From Gammaproteobacteria bacterium (GTDB lineage: Bacteria > Pseudomonadota > Gammaproteobacteria > Xanthomonadales > SZUA-36): 64,000 nucleotides of DNA. Positions 19,650 to 31,954 of this stretch are shown piece after piece; positions within the stretch are counted from its first letter, which is position 1, and each line of letters opens with the position of its first letter. Below the pieces are notes generated by a model. The model did not search any database. It saw only the letters and a program-made list of their open reading frames with translations, and was not told where the DNA came from. A program made the translations under genes and the position numbers. The stretch is from the NCBI GenBank assembly GCA_024279945.1, contig JAJRRA010000048.1, forward strand, positions 62,001-126,000, in the 5' to 3' direction.

Positions 19650-20141
19650 TCAGAAAAGACTGCCCTGCTTCTGGCCAGCAAGCAGTTTATTCTTTTTTTT
19701 CGCTGTTTTTTGTACCTTCAAATCTTGCGGGGGCAATGCCTGTGTCAGCTCCGGCACAGAGCCGGCTTGCCGGATATTTGCTGCTGTCGGCGGTTCCGTG
19801 CGAACTGCCGGCTGCAGTGGGGGGCTGTCAATATTATCTGTTTTATTGGCCGCAGCCTTAAACGAATCCGGCCGTGTTACCAGAGCCAGCAATTTTCCTA
19901 CATTGCAATGTGATTCCAGGTGATGGCGCAGCGACTTACGCTTATTCAGCCGGTAACGGTTACATCTGCCGTGCTTGCTGATGGTAATAAAACCGGCGTC
20001 CTGCATGTCCTTAACTATTTTCTGGACCGCGCGCTCCGTGATACCTACTTCGGCGGCTACATCTCTCAACCTGACTTCATTGTTGCGCGACAGGCAAACC
20101 AGCACATGTCCGTAGTTGCTAAAAAAAGTCCAATCACTCAT
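19650..20141 (-). CDS. Winged-helix (MarR/ArsR-like) DNA-binding protein
   Basis: A protein of 163 residues. Residues about 15-75 form a winged helix: LRDVAAEVGITERAVQKIVK, then DMQDAGFITISKHGRCNRYR as recognition helix and wing. The second half is a disordered, Pro/Lys/Gln-rich tail. It is divergent from nhaA across a 128-base intergenic region, where it might act, and upstream of gdhA on the same strand. I see no ligand-binding domain and no convincing operator. Its target is unknown. Confidence 0.75.
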   Translation of the reverse strand: MSDWTFFSNYGHVLVCLSRNNEVRLRDVAAEVGITERAVQKIVKDMQDAGFITISKHGRCNRYRLNKRKSLRHHLESHCNVGKLLALVTRPDSFKAAANKTDNIDSPPLQPAVRTEPPTAANIRQAGSVPELTQALPPQDLKVQKTAKKKNKLLAGQKQGSLF

Positions 20142-20269
20142 CGTATTCTCACTTGTGTGGATTGCATCGAATCCATACTATGAACGTTATGCCATGCCTT
20201 CTAACCATGAATTATATTTCGTGTTTAATAATTCTTCAATTCTAACAAGCTAATGGACCTTTCCCCCGA

Positions 20270-21460
20270 ATGTTAAAAACAGCCTCCAAAAACGCCGTCA
20301 GAAACCTGCAGGAATTCCTCAAACTCGAGGCAGCCGGGGGAATCCTGCTGGTCGCCGCGACGATCTTCGCACTTCTGATGGCCAATATTCCGGCCACGCA
20401 GCGAGCCTACGAGTGGTTTCTCGGACTGCAACTGACCATCACACTGGGCGGGCTGGGTGTAGACAAACCGCTGTTGCTGTGGATCAACGATGCGCTGATG
20501 GTCCTGTTTTTTATGCTGGTTGGCCTGGAACTCAAACGCGAAGTGGTTGAGGGACAACTGTCACGGCTGGACCAGGTCTTACTGCCTGCACTGGCAGCCC
20601 TGGGTGGACTGATCCTGCCGGCTGCAATCTTCTGGTGGATCAACCAGGACTTTGCAGCAGAACAAAACGGCTGGGCGATACCTACAGCTACCGATATTGC
20701 GTTTGCACTGGCCGTACTGGGGCTGATGGGTTCGCGCGTGCCCGTCGCACTGAAAATTTTTCTGACCACGATTGCCATCGTTGATGACATCGCTGCAATC
20801 GTGATCATCGCCATTTTCTACACCAGCGATCTGAGCATCCTGTCGCTGGTCCTGGCCGGGCTGGGCGTAATCGGATTGGCCATACTCAACCGGATGAAGG
20901 TGATGTCACTGGTCCCGTATATGTTAATCGGGCTCTTCATCTGGTTTTGTGTATTGAAATCCGGTGTGCATGCGACCCTGGCCGGCGTAATCGTTGCCGC
21001 TTTCATTCCCCTAAGGGCTGATGACGATCATTCTCCTGCCTGTCATCTGGAGCATACTTTACACCCCTGGGTTGCCTTCGCGGTGCTCCCCATCTTTGCT
21101 TTTGCCAATGCCGGTGTACCCGTTCTGGGTGTGACCACAGAGCAGATACGCGGCGGCGTCCCCATGGGCATTATCCTCGGACTGTTTGTCGGCAAACAAC
21201 TCGGCGTGTTCGGCATGGTCACTCTGGCGCGTCTGCTGGGCTTTGCACAATTGCCGGCCGGCACGAACTGGGGGCAGATATACGGCGTTGCCGCCTTGTG
21301 CGGCATCGGCTTCACCATGAGTCTGTTTATCGGAACACTGGCTTTTGAACACGGGGATTTCAATCTGCTGGCGGGGGTCAAGATAGGTGTTCTGCTGGGT
21401 TCCGTCCTGTCTGCGGCCTGGGGCTTGCTGATTCTTCACTTTGCGCTGCCAAAACGTTAG
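20270..21460 (+). CDS. nhaA: Na+/H+ antiporter NhaA
   Basis: An inner-membrane antiporter that exports Na+ or Li+ in exchange for protons at alkaline pH. It has 396 residues and about 12 hydrophobic helices. Family hallmarks are LEAAGGILLVAATIFALLMA near the N-terminus, WAIPTATDIAFALAVLGLMG, and the ion-binding aspartate pair in AIVDDIAAIVIIA. No obvious ribosome site precedes ATG 20270. The stop TAG is formed by the first bases of a 248-bp inverted-repeat element that continues to the end of the convergent fadH. Confidence 0.97.
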   Translation: MLKTASKNAVRNLQEFLKLEAAGGILLVAATIFALLMANIPATQRAYEWFLGLQLTITLGGLGVDKPLLLWINDALMVLFFMLVGLELKREVVEGQLSRLDQVLLPALAALGGLILPAAIFWWINQDFAAEQNGWAIPTATDIAFALAVLGLMGSRVPVALKIFLTTIAIVDDIAAIVIIAIFYTSDLSILSLVLAGLGVIGLAILNRMKVMSLVPYMLIGLFIWFCVLKSGVHATLAGVIVAAFIPLRADDDHSPACHLEHTLHPWVAFAVLPIFAFANAGVPVLGVTTEQIRGGVPMGIILGLFVGKQLGVFGMVTLARLLGFAQLPAGTNWGQIYGVAALCGIGFTMSLFIGTLAFEHGDFNLLAGVKIGVLLGSVLSAAWGLLILHFALPKR

Positions 21461-21702
21461 CCCGCATATTGCACGAAGGATCTGGAATTTGCAGTGTAGC
21501 TGGCGAAACAGTTTGGGTGATCGTTCGAAGAAGCATAGCGGTAGCTGTGGTTTGAGAAGGATCGGCCGAAATGTGAAGCCAGATGCTGTGCAAAACCGGA
21601 TAGGACAAACTGTATTTTTCGCATAGCAATCATTTTTATCGTAAACCACTAAATTAAGTCATAATAAGTTATATGATCGTCTGCCTTCATGCAATATGCG
21701 GG

Positions 21703-21705
<3 letters not shown>
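21458..21705. mobile_element. MITE-like element with 22-bp inverted ends between nhaA and fadH
   Basis: Left end 21458-21479 (TAGCCCGCATATTGCA...) and right end 21684-21705 are inverted copies with one mismatch in 22. The 248-bp element has no credible gene. Both ends start with TA, as would a TA target duplication of the IS630/mariner kind; that link is inference. The TAG at each end serves as the stop codon of nhaA (plus strand) and fadH (minus strand). A related end occurs alone at 34579-34597, upstream of lepA. Confidence 0.7.
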
Positions 21706-24510
<2,805 letters not shown>

Positions 24511-24514
<4 letters not shown>

Positions 24515-25056
24515 ACATCCAGTGCACGGATTTCATCCAGTTGACGCCAGTATTCGTAGGCGTCCATACCGCAACCAAATACGTACCTGTCTTCCACTTC
24601 CATGCCGATAAATGCGGGCAATTCGCCGGTTGTTTCCCGGTTGTGAATTTTTCTGACCAGTACCGCACTGTTTACCGAGCGCGCCCCCCGGGAAACGCAG
24701 TATTTTGTAATCATCTGCAGCGTAAGGCCAATGTCGTAGATGTCATCGACGATCAGCACATCGTGGTTTTGCAGGTTCAAGCGCGGGGGAACCCGGAAAT
24801 CCAGCTCGCCACCTTCAGTCTGGCCTGTATAACGCGTGGCGTGAATAAAATCCATTTGCAAAGGCATTTTCAAACCGGAAGCCAGCCAGGCTGCCGGCAT
24901 GATCGCACCGGTCATCACCGCCACCAGAATGATCGGCCGATCTTCATAGTAAGCATTCACGGCAACGGCCATGCGGTCGATTGCCGCTTTGACTTCATGT
25001 CGGTCTGCAATGAGGATGGAATCCTCCAGCAGTTTGATGGGGTCAGGTTGGTTCAT
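24511..25056 (-). CDS. hpt: Hypoxanthine-guanine phosphoribosyltransferase
   Basis: Converts hypoxanthine or guanine with PRPP to IMP or GMP. It has 181 residues. The PRPP-binding signature is VLIVDDIYDIGLTL, and the purine-site region AVLVRKIHN follows. It lies 16 bases after nagZ and overlaps the thioinosine phosphorylase gene, forming a salvage pair. The first codons (MNQPDPIKLL) include CCTGACCCC, a half-match to the repeat seen at several gene ends here. Confidence 0.93.
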
Positions 25057-25072
25057 GTTATTTCTCTCATTG

Positions 25073-26101
25073 CTATTGTTGATTCAGTTCTTCCAGGCTT
25101 TTCTGCCACTGAGCTAATTCCCTGATGCCCTCCGTCTTGACTGCCGCCAGTTCATCACGGTCAAGGGTCGGCCTGCCGTACAATCTGCTGATCGGTCCAC
25201 TGGCATCACGCAGCGGACCCTTCAGAGCAGCCAGTAACTCATCCACATCTTCCGGCTGACAAACGAGCACCAGGTCGCATCCTGCCTCCAGACACTGCCG
25301 GGTCCGCTGTTCCACACCACCAACAGTTTTTGCCGCATGCATTCCCAGGTCATCTGAAAAAACCACCCCCTGGTAATCCAGGGTTCCCCGCAGATAATCC
25401 TGCAGCCAAATTCGGGAATAACCGGCGGCCAGTTCGTCAACCCGGGGGTACACCACGTGTGCAATCATCAGGGCATCAAGGTCACCGGCCAGTTCACGAA
25501 ACGGCAGCAAGTCACTTTGCTCGATGGCCGCCAGGCTGCGCGGATCCGTCACATCGTCCACATGGGAATCGGCCACCACAGAACCGTGTCCCGGGAAGTG
25601 CTTTCCAGTGGTTTTCATACCCGAATCATGCATGCCGGCGAGATAAGCACGCCCAAGTGTTGTCACTGTTTGCGGATCTGCGGACAAGGCGCGATCACCA
25701 ATTACACAACTGCCATTATCGATGTCCAGAACGGGCGCGAAGCTGAGATCAATCCCCCAAGCCAGCAGCTCGGTCGACATCACTCGCCCATGACGGTAAG
25801 CCATGTCCAGCGCCTTTACCGGATCCGAATCGTGCAGCCTGCCGAGGACAGCTGGCGGGGGTAACACGGTGAACCCTTCGGTCAGACGCTGCACCCGGCC
25901 GCCTTCCTGGTCGACGCAAACCAGAAGCCTCGGGCTACGTGCGCAATGAATCTCCTGCAGCAAGAGTTCCAGTTCCCGGCGAGTCGAAAAATTCCGAGCG
26001 AAAAGCACGACACCGCCAACGGCGGGGTGAGCCAGAAGTTTTCTTCCCTGATCATCCAGTCGGGTGCCGGGCAGTCCAATCAAAATCGGTCCAGGGTTCA
26101 T
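25073..26101 (-). CDS. nagZ: beta-N-acetylhexosaminidase NagZ
   Basis: A cytoplasmic glycoside hydrolase family 3 enzyme that removes GlcNAc from recycled anhydromuropeptides, and so can influence AmpC induction. It has 342 residues. The family signature KHFPGHGSVVADSHVDD contains the mobile-loop catalytic His, and the nucleophile Asp lies in VVFSDDLGM. It begins 9 bases after rlmD in the same operon. Confidence 0.96.
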   Translation of the reverse strand: MNPGPILIGLPGTRLDDQGRKLLAHPAVGGVVLFARNFSTRRELELLLQEIHCARSPRLLVCVDQEGGRVQRLTEGFTVLPPPAVLGRLHDSDPVKALDMAYRHGRVMSTELLAWGIDLSFAPVLDIDNGSCVIGDRALSADPQTVTTLGRAYLAGMHDSGMKTTGKHFPGHGSVVADSHVDDVTDPRSLAAIEQSDLLPFRELAGDLDALMIAHVVYPRVDELAAGYSRIWLQDYLRGTLDYQGVVFSDDLGMHAAKTVGGVEQRTRQCLEAGCDLVLVCQPEDVDELLAALKGPLRDASGPISRLYGRPTLDRDELAAVKTEGIRELAQWQKSLEELNQQ

Positions 26102-26110
26102 CCTGGCGCC

Positions 26111-27442
26111 CTATCCATCGCGTTCAAAAAGGGCGATGGATTCAACATGACCGGTATGCGGGAACATATCCATCACACCTGCACCCAGCAAGCGGAAGCC
26201 AAACTGGTGGACCAGTATGCCTGCGTCCCGCGCCAGGCTGGCAGGATGGCAGGAGACATACACCAGGCGGTTCGCACCACTGGCCGCAACGTGCGGAAGA
26301 ATGAATTCCGCACCGGAACGGGGCGGGTCAAGCAGCATTTTGTTGTATGGATTACGCAACCAGGGCGCTGCAGCGGGATCCTGAGTAAGGTCTGCGGCAT
26401 GAAATCGAGCATTGTCGAGTTGGTTAAGGGCAGCATTTGCTTCGGCCCGTCTGACCAGGTCACGCTCACCTTCGATCCCCACGACTTCCAGGGCCCGACT
26501 TGCGATGGGCAGGGTAAAATTGCCCAGGCCACAGAACAGGTCCAGCACGCGATCATCAGCCTGAGGGTCCAGTAATTCCATGACACGGGCGATCATACGG
26601 AGATTGATTTCAGCATTAACCTGCACAAAATCAGAGGGTTTAAACACCATTTTGATATTGTAATCAGGAATCCTGAAGCTGAGTTCAAGTGATTCCGGCT
26701 CCAGGCAGTGAATGGTTGCCGGACCTTTGGGCTGTAACAGAACAGCAATCCCTGTTTGCCGCGCAAAGCCGCGTAATTTGTCCAGGTCAGCGTTACTCAG
26801 AGCCTCCATATGACGAAAAATCAGGGCGCAGCTTTCATCCCCACAGGCTACTTCCAGTTGCGGAATAGTGCGCCTGGCGTCCATGGTGAGAATCAACTGT
26901 GACAGTGCGGATAACTGCTCTGCAATGCGTAAATCCAACACATGACATTCCTGCATATCCGCTACAAAACGCCCGTAGCGTTCCCGAAATCCGACCAGCA
27001 CCCGTTCTTTCTTGTGTACGTAGCGAACGGATAGCCGCGCCTTTCTGCGGTAGTGCCAGGAGGGTCCGGTCAACGGTTCCCAGATTTCTTTCGGCACCAC
27101 TTTGCCGATCCGCTCCAGGTTCTGTAGCAGGGTATTTTGCTTGGACTCGATCTGCCGGTGGCCGGCCAGGTGCTGCAGAGAACAACCGCCGCACTGACCA
27201 AAATGCGGGCATTGCGGTTCAACCCGATCCGGCGAAGCTTCCAGCACTTCCAGGGTCTCACCTTCATCGTAGCTGCGTTTACGGTCGGTCAAGCGGGCCA
27301 GGATACGCTCCCCCGGCAGTGCACCGTGAATGAATACCTTCTTTTCTTCCCAGGTGGCCACACCCCGGCCATCGTGGCTGAGATCATCAATCATGACTTC
27401 GATGGGATCCTGGGGCGGTTTGCGCCTTCTTCTACGACTCAT
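26111..27442 (-). CDS. rlmD: 23S rRNA (uracil-1939-C5)-methyltransferase RlmD
   Basis: SAM-dependent methylation of U1939 in 23S rRNA. It has 443 residues. An N-terminal TRAM domain covers about 10-70. The 4Fe-4S cysteines lie in CPHFGQCGGCSLQH and ECHVL. The methyltransferase motifs are VLDLFCGLGNFTLP and LLDPPRSGAE, and the catalytic Cys is in YVSCHPASLARD. It is the first gene of the five-gene run rlmD-nagZ-hpt-MTIP-fadH. Confidence 0.96.
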   Translation of the reverse strand: MSRRRRRKPPQDPIEVMIDDLSHDGRGVATWEEKKVFIHGALPGERILARLTDRKRSYDEGETLEVLEASPDRVEPQCPHFGQCGGCSLQHLAGHRQIESKQNTLLQNLERIGKVVPKEIWEPLTGPSWHYRRKARLSVRYVHKKERVLVGFRERYGRFVADMQECHVLDLRIAEQLSALSQLILTMDARRTIPQLEVACGDESCALIFRHMEALSNADLDKLRGFARQTGIAVLLQPKGPATIHCLEPESLELSFRIPDYNIKMVFKPSDFVQVNAEINLRMIARVMELLDPQADDRVLDLFCGLGNFTLPIASRALEVVGIEGERDLVRRAEANAALNQLDNARFHAADLTQDPAAAPWLRNPYNKMLLDPPRSGAEFILPHVAASGANRLVYVSCHPASLARDAGILVHQFGFRLLGAGVMDMFPHTGHVESIALFERDG

Positions 27443-27514
27443 TTATCACACTCAATGGAAACGATTGACGGCTTCAATTCAAGTACAGCAAATTCCGGCC
27501 ACAAGCTGTCTATT

Positions 27515-27543
27515 TTATCAGACATTGAAGAATCCCCTATACT
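27515..27543 (+). promoter_or_regulatory. Probable sigma-70 promoter of the receiver-HPt gene
   Basis: TTATCA (27515-27520) and TATACT (27538-27543) are 17 bases apart, with the start codon about 27 bases further on. The ribosome site GGGGG lies just before the ATG. The assignment is inferred from sequence only. Confidence 0.45.
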
Positions 27544-27569
27544 AGCAGTCTGTGGGTTAGGGGGACTGC

Positions 27570-28277
27570 ATGAGAATGGGATCATTTAGCCGGAATAGTG
27601 GAATTCTAATCGTTGACGACCATACGATCAGTCGTTACTTCATACTTGAATCTTTACGCATTTTTAGCTGTGATATCAATCATGTAAAGACAGCTTGCGA
27701 AGCTATTTCTATTACAATAAACTGGTTCCCCACACTGATTTATACCGATATTCACCTGCCGGACAAAAATGGCTTCAGCATGTTGCAGGAAATCATCCAA
27801 GCCTGGCCGCAAAAACAAAACCTGCCCCATATCGTCATCGTTACAGGTGACCGATCTTCCCGGCTGAAGCAACGGGCAAAACAGATCAATGTTGCCGAAC
27901 TGCTCCTGAAACCGGTAACAATGGATGAGATCCGGGCCAGCGCCCAACGACTCATGCCTTGCAATAGCACGGTACAGGAAAATTCAGTTAAAGCACCAAC
28001 AGCCGCCATGGATCATGCGCTACGCGAACTATTTTCCAGAGAACTGAACTCGCGTTTACCGGTACTGGACAGGTACATCTCACAATTAGACTGGAAACCA
28101 GCCTGCGACATTCTCCACCAACTGATCGCCTCCAGCGCCTTGTGTCGGGAAAAAGAGCTCGAAAACTGCAGCCGCCTGCTGTACCGGGTCATCAGCAAAA
28201 ACCCGGCGCCAAGCCGTATCGCCCAGGCTTATCACCCGTTCCTGCAGGCTGCGTCACGCACAAAAATGCGGCTTTAA
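27570..28277 (+). CDS. Response-regulator receiver domain fused to an HPt-like domain
   Basis: A protein of 235 residues. Residues 11-125 are a CheY-like receiver with acidic pair D16/D17, phospho-acceptor D60 in [13 protein letters not shown], and K114. Residues about 145-225 look like a histidine phosphotransfer domain, with H183 in [13 protein letters not shown] as the likely phospho-His. No DNA-binding or enzyme output domain is present, so it is probably a relay protein of a multistep phosphorelay. No sensor kinase lies beside it. It converges on pdxJ with a 4-base overlap. Confidence 0.8.
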   Translation: MRMGSFSRNSGILIVDDHTISRYFILESLRIFSCDINHVKTACEAISITINWFPTLIYTDIHLPDKNGFSMLQEIIQAWPQKQNLPHIVIVTGDRSSRLKQRAKQINVAELLLKPVTMDEIRASAQRLMPCNSTVQENSVKAPTAAMDHALRELFSRELNSRLPVLDRYISQLDWKPACDILHQLIASSALCREKELENCSRLLYRVISKNPAPSRIAQAYHPFLQAASRTKMRL

Positions 28278-28993
28278 ACCTGCCGGATCAAATCAGCCAT
28301 CTCGCGGACCGCTTCCTCCAGGCCGACAAAAATTGAACGGGCGATTATGGAGTGTCCAATATTGAGTTCGACCATATGCGGAAGGCTGGCAACATCCTGA
28401 ACATTGTGGCGATGCAGTCCATGACCGGCATTGATCTGCAGGCCCAGGGCATGCCCTTCCACACAGGCCACACGCAAACGCTCAAGTTCACCCTGCTGCT
28501 CATCACCGACAGCATCGGCATAAGTTCCGGTATGCAATTCCGCCACCGGTGCACCACAATTACGCGCAGCTTCCAGTTGCCGGGGTTCCGGATCGATAAA
28601 CAGCGAGACCCGGATTCCGGCATCTTTCAGTTGAGCGACGGCCCCGGCCACCGCAAGGTGATGACTGACCACATCCAGACCTCCCTCAGTCGTCAACTCC
28701 TGCCGTTTCTCCGGGACCAGGCAAACATCCGCCGGCCTGCGTTCCAGCGCAATGGTGATCATTTCAGGAGTCACCGCCATTTCCAGGTTAATCCGCAACC
28801 GGCAGTCCTCGCACAGGGCTTTCACGTCTGCATCCTGTATGTGGCGACGGTCTTCGCGCAGGTGAATGGTAATTGAATCGCCACCTGCCCGTTCAACGTA
28901 AGTGGCAGCCTTTAAGACCGATGGATAATCCGTGCCGCGCGCCTGCCTGAGCGTGGCTACATGATCGATATTTACACCTAGTAGTACGGTCAT
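28274..28993 (-). CDS. pdxJ: Pyridoxine 5'-phosphate synthase
   Basis: Condenses 1-deoxyxylulose-5-phosphate with 3-amino-2-oxopropyl phosphate to make pyridoxine phosphate (vitamin B6). It has 239 residues in a TIM barrel. Hallmarks are [34 protein letters not shown] and ELHTGTYAD. It ends the rnc-era-recO-pdxJ block typical of gammaproteobacteria. Confidence 0.97.
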   Translation of the reverse strand: MTVLLGVNIDHVATLRQARGTDYPSVLKAATYVERAGGDSITIHLREDRRHIQDADVKALCEDCRLRINLEMAVTPEMITIALERRPADVCLVPEKRQELTTEGGLDVVSHHLAVAGAVAQLKDAGIRVSLFIDPEPRQLEAARNCGAPVAELHTGTYADAVGDEQQGELERLRVACVEGHALGLQINAGHGLHRHNVQDVASLPHMVELNIGHSIIARSIFVGLEEAVREMADLIRQV

Positions 28994-29089
28994 TTCAGTT
29001 TCCTGTCTGCTTAGCCATCATAGTAATCCGTACGAGCGTGCTTGCGTGTGACTTTTACCAGTCGCTTCGACCCCAAGGGGCCACTTACT

Positions 29090-29785
29090 TTAGGAAAAAA
29101 GTGCCTGCGAGGCAATTGGCTTGTCGCCCAGGTGGGTGCGAATCAGTTGCCTCATGAGCTGTTTCAGTTCCCTCAGGTGGCGATCTTCGATTTCCCCTGA
29201 TTTTAGCGCCAGCAGGGCTGACCCGGACACCCGTTGCGCATCCTGACCCTGCCCGCGACCACAGCGTACCGGGCCGGATTCAGGTTTATACAGATACCAG
29301 GCATCTGCCGAAATAGCCCGGTCTGAACCGTATTCGTGATCCAGTTGCAGGCCAAAACCGGCTGATTGAAGCAACTGCATTTCGAATACCCGCAGGCGTC
29401 GCTGAGTTGTAGTTCCTGCAGCCAGTTGTGTCAGTAAATGCCGGTAGAAATCAAACAGACCGGGATGGGGATCCGAGCGCTGCAGGAAGCGGACCATCAA
29501 CTCGTTGGCGTACAAACCGCAAAACAACGACTCTCCTGCCAGGGCCGGTGGCGATGCCACCTGGTCGGCCCCGGTCAGGGTTCCCAGTTCCCCGCGCTGA
29601 CTCCAACTCAGCAACAGTGGCCGAAAAGGCTGCAACATATTTCGCCAACGGGATTTTACACCTCTCGCTCCTCGCGCTACCAGACCGACCCGGCCATGTT
29701 CCCGGCTGAGCGCTTCGAGCAACAGGCTGCTTTCACGGTACGGCCTGCTGTGCAATATGTAGGCGGGTTCCAGGGAATAACGCAT
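29090..29785 (-). CDS. recO: DNA repair protein RecO
   Basis: Acts with RecR to load RecA onto SSB-coated single-stranded DNA in gap repair. It has 231 residues: an N-terminal OB-fold (about 1-80, with LHSRPYRESSLLLEALSREH and GRVGLVARGARG) and a helical C-terminal domain ending LMRQLIRTHLGDKPIASQAL. No zinc cysteines are visible, as is usual in gammaproteobacterial RecO. The gene follows era by 20 bases. Confidence 0.94.
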   Translation of the reverse strand: MRYSLEPAYILHSRPYRESSLLLEALSREHGRVGLVARGARGVKSRWRNMLQPFRPLLLSWSQRGELGTLTGADQVASPPALAGESLFCGLYANELMVRFLQRSDPHPGLFDFYRHLLTQLAAGTTTQRRLRVFEMQLLQSAGFGLQLDHEYGSDRAISADAWYLYKPESGPVRCGRGQGQDAQRVSGSALLALKSGEIEDRHLRELKQLMRQLIRTHLGDKPIASQALFS

Positions 29786-29805
29786 GATCGCTTATGCCAC
29801 AAGCG

Positions 29806-30738
29806 TCAGATATCCTGGTCATCATAACCGAACTGTTTCAACGCCCGTTCGTTATCCGACCAGTCCCGGCTAACCTTGACCCATAATTTCAGGAACACTT
29901 TTTCCCCAAACAATTCCTGCAGCGCGCGGCGAGACTGTGTCCCCACCTGTTTGAGGACATTCCCCCCTTTCCCGATCACAATGTGTTTCTGGCCCTTGCG
30001 CTCAATCCAGATGATTGCAGCAATCCTGACCAGCCCTTTTTCCCTTTTAAATTCTTCAATTTCAACCGTCAGTGCGTAGGGCAATTCCTGATGCAGGCGC
30101 AGCATCAATTGTTCCCGGATCAGTTCCCCAGCCAGGAATCGTTCACTGCGGTCGGTGAACATATCCTCATCGTAGAAGGGTCGTGAAAACGGCAGGGACT
30201 CAAGCACCGTGCGCTCGAGATCCCCCACACCATCGCCTTTCAGTGCCGACAGCAGGAACACCCGCTTGAAGCGGTCTGTCTTTACCTCATTCTGTAAAAA
30301 ATTCAGTAACTGGGATTTGTCGGGAACCCGGTCTATCTTATTGACCACCAGGTCTACCGGGACATCCACAGTGCTGAGCGTGCGCGCGACATGTTCATCC
30401 TGCCTGGTCCACCGGTCCGCTTCGACCAGAAACAGGACCAGGTCCACATCGTGTAATGATGCGCGGGCAACCCGGTTCATATAACGGTTCAGGGCGCGAC
30501 TGGCGGCCATGTGAATTCCGGGCGTGTCAATATAGACCACCTAGCCCTGCCGGGTTGTTTTAATGCCTGCGATCCGCTGACGGGTTGTTTGTGGCTTGGC
30601 TGTTACAATGCTGAGCTTTTGTCCGAGGATGCGATGCATCAGGGGGGATTTACCGACATTGGGACGCCCCACCAGCGCAACGTAGCCACAATGAAAGTTA
30701 CCGCTCTCCATCTCAACCGGTTCCAACAAATCGCTCAT
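29806..30738 (-). pseudogene. era: GTPase Era, reading frame interrupted by an in-frame TAG
   Basis: Era is a ribosome-assembly GTPase that binds 16S rRNA and is essential in most bacteria. From ATG 30738, 65 codons run to a TAG at 30541-30543; the same frame continues for 244 codons without a shift (switch II/G3 DTPG, G4 NKID, and a complete KH domain with GKGGNVLKQVG). The TAG sits where Escherichia coli Era has Gln (YQAIYVDTPG), so one C-to-T change would explain it. The G1 loop is also odd: [12 protein letters not shown] instead of GKSTLLN. A restart at GTG 30540 would lack the P-loop. It could be true decay, a sequencing error, or a suppressed stop. It overlaps rnc by 4 bases. Confidence 0.85.
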
Positions 30739-31412
30739 CTGTCTGCAGGTACATCCTGCAGTAATTCCAGCAGTTTTGCTGCTGCCGCCTGTTCCGCCCG
30801 ACGCCGGCTGCTGCCTGAAGCTTCCACCATGTTGCCGGCATCAGCGACCCGACACTGCACGTAGAACTTTTTGACGTGATCGGCGCCCTCTTCTCTCAAC
30901 AGCAAATACTCAGGCAATGGCCTGCCCCTGCCTTGCAGCCATTCCTGCAAGCGGGTCTTGGCGTCTTTCAGTTCCTCGATACCGGGAAGTCTCTCAATCA
31001 GGGGATCATATAAGTCGAGTATCACATCGCGGCAAGCTGCATAGTCACTGTCGAGAAAAATCGCGCCCAGCAGTGCTTCGAAAGCATCGGCGAGAATGGA
31101 TGCACGACGGTACCCGCCGGCCTTCATTTCACCTTCACCAAGCTTGAGTTGTTTCCCCAGACCAAGGCCGGAAGCGATGTCCGTAAGACTTTCGCCGCGA
31201 ACAAGCCGGGCCCTCATCCGAGTCAGATCCCCTTCATCTGCATTAGGTTTCAACTCGAACAGACGAGCTGATATAACGAGGTTCAGAACACTATCCCCAA
31301 GAAATTCAAGGCGCTCATAATTGATGGCACCGCAGCTACGGTGGGTCAGTGCTTCTTTCAGCAGTTGCTGGTCAGAAAACCGGTAATCAATCCCTATTAC
31401 AGAATTCTTCAC
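30735..31412 (-). CDS. rnc: Ribonuclease III
   Basis: Cleaves double-stranded RNA, maturing rRNA and trimming structured mRNA. It has 225 residues. The catalytic signature [14 protein letters not shown] lies at 31-44, with the second acidic site in [15 protein letters not shown]. The C-terminal dsRNA-binding domain (about 155-222) ends in the basic run [20 protein letters not shown]. It overlaps both era and the upstream DUF4845 gene by 4 bases. Confidence 0.97.
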   Translation of the reverse strand: MKNSVIGIDYRFSDQQLLKEALTHRSCGAINYERLEFLGDSVLNLVISARLFELKPNADEGDLTRMRARLVRGESLTDIASGLGLGKQLKLGEGEMKAGGYRRASILADAFEALLGAIFLDSDYAACRDVILDLYDPLIERLPGIEELKDAKTRLQEWLQGRGRPLPEYLLLREEGADHVKKFYVQCRVADAGNMVEASGSSRRRAEQAAAAKLLELLQDVPADR

Positions 31413-31774
31413 TTCAACTGGACAGTTCGGTCAAATGAGAGGATCAGGTCAATATTGCCGATAAAATCTCGTCGAACCTCATATGCAACACGGACCTGGA
31501 GTCCATTCTTCCGGGTCACTTTCATGTGTTTTCGTTGAATATTATCGGTAGCATAACTGACCCAAAGGCTGTTTATCAGCTTGTTCTTGATCCTGGCCGG
31601 CGTCATTTTTACTGCCCCGGGATCATCTTTCAGCGTTTGCATGGCATTAACCAGGGCATGATACTCAAGATACAGCGGCACAATCCGCATCGCTATATAC
31701 GAAAAAAATATGACCAGCGCCAGTACCATAATAAAGCCAATGAGTGTTAAACCGTGTTGTTTCCGAATGTTCAC
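31409..31774 (-). CDS. DUF4845 small membrane protein
   Basis: A protein of 121 residues with a prepilin-like N-terminus (KQHGLTLIGFIMVLALVIFF), one transmembrane helix, and a short outer domain. The family is conserved between lepB and rnc in many gammaproteobacteria, as here. It lacks the Glu+5 of true type IV pilins. The function is unknown; translational coupling to rnc (4-base overlap) suggests dosage linkage rather than a known interaction. Confidence 0.85.
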   Translation of the reverse strand: MNIRKQHGLTLIGFIMVLALVIFFSYIAMRIVPLYLEYHALVNAMQTLKDDPGAVKMTPARIKNKLINSLWVSYATDNIQRKHMKVTRKNGLQVRVAYEVRRDFIGNIDLILSFDRTVQLK

Positions 31775-31954
31775 CTGTCTTCACCTGCTTCCTTGTTGAG
31801 TGGAACCCGGATCCATGGGTAGACGACGGCATGACCGCATCCTGTGACAAAGGTCGAGCAACCCGTGCCTGGGGCGATATCCGGATTTAAGACCCGCATA
31901 CTATAGCCTTTTGGCTGGAGTTTTTCCGCAGGAGTCTAAAAAAAACGTCGAATA

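Noticed and set aside
29002-29090. A short minus-strand stretch after recO that reads KVSGPLGSKRLVKVTRKHAR and on to a stop
   Set aside because: Fewer than 35 codons, no start codon or ribosome site of its own, and it overlaps the end of recO; too little to call a gene or remnant.
30541-30543. TAG in era as pyrrolysine or general stop recoding
   Set aside because: TAG is an ordinary stop for nhaA, fadH and an ABC permease in this window, and the site aligns with Gln, not a special residue. Suppression of this one codon remains possible.
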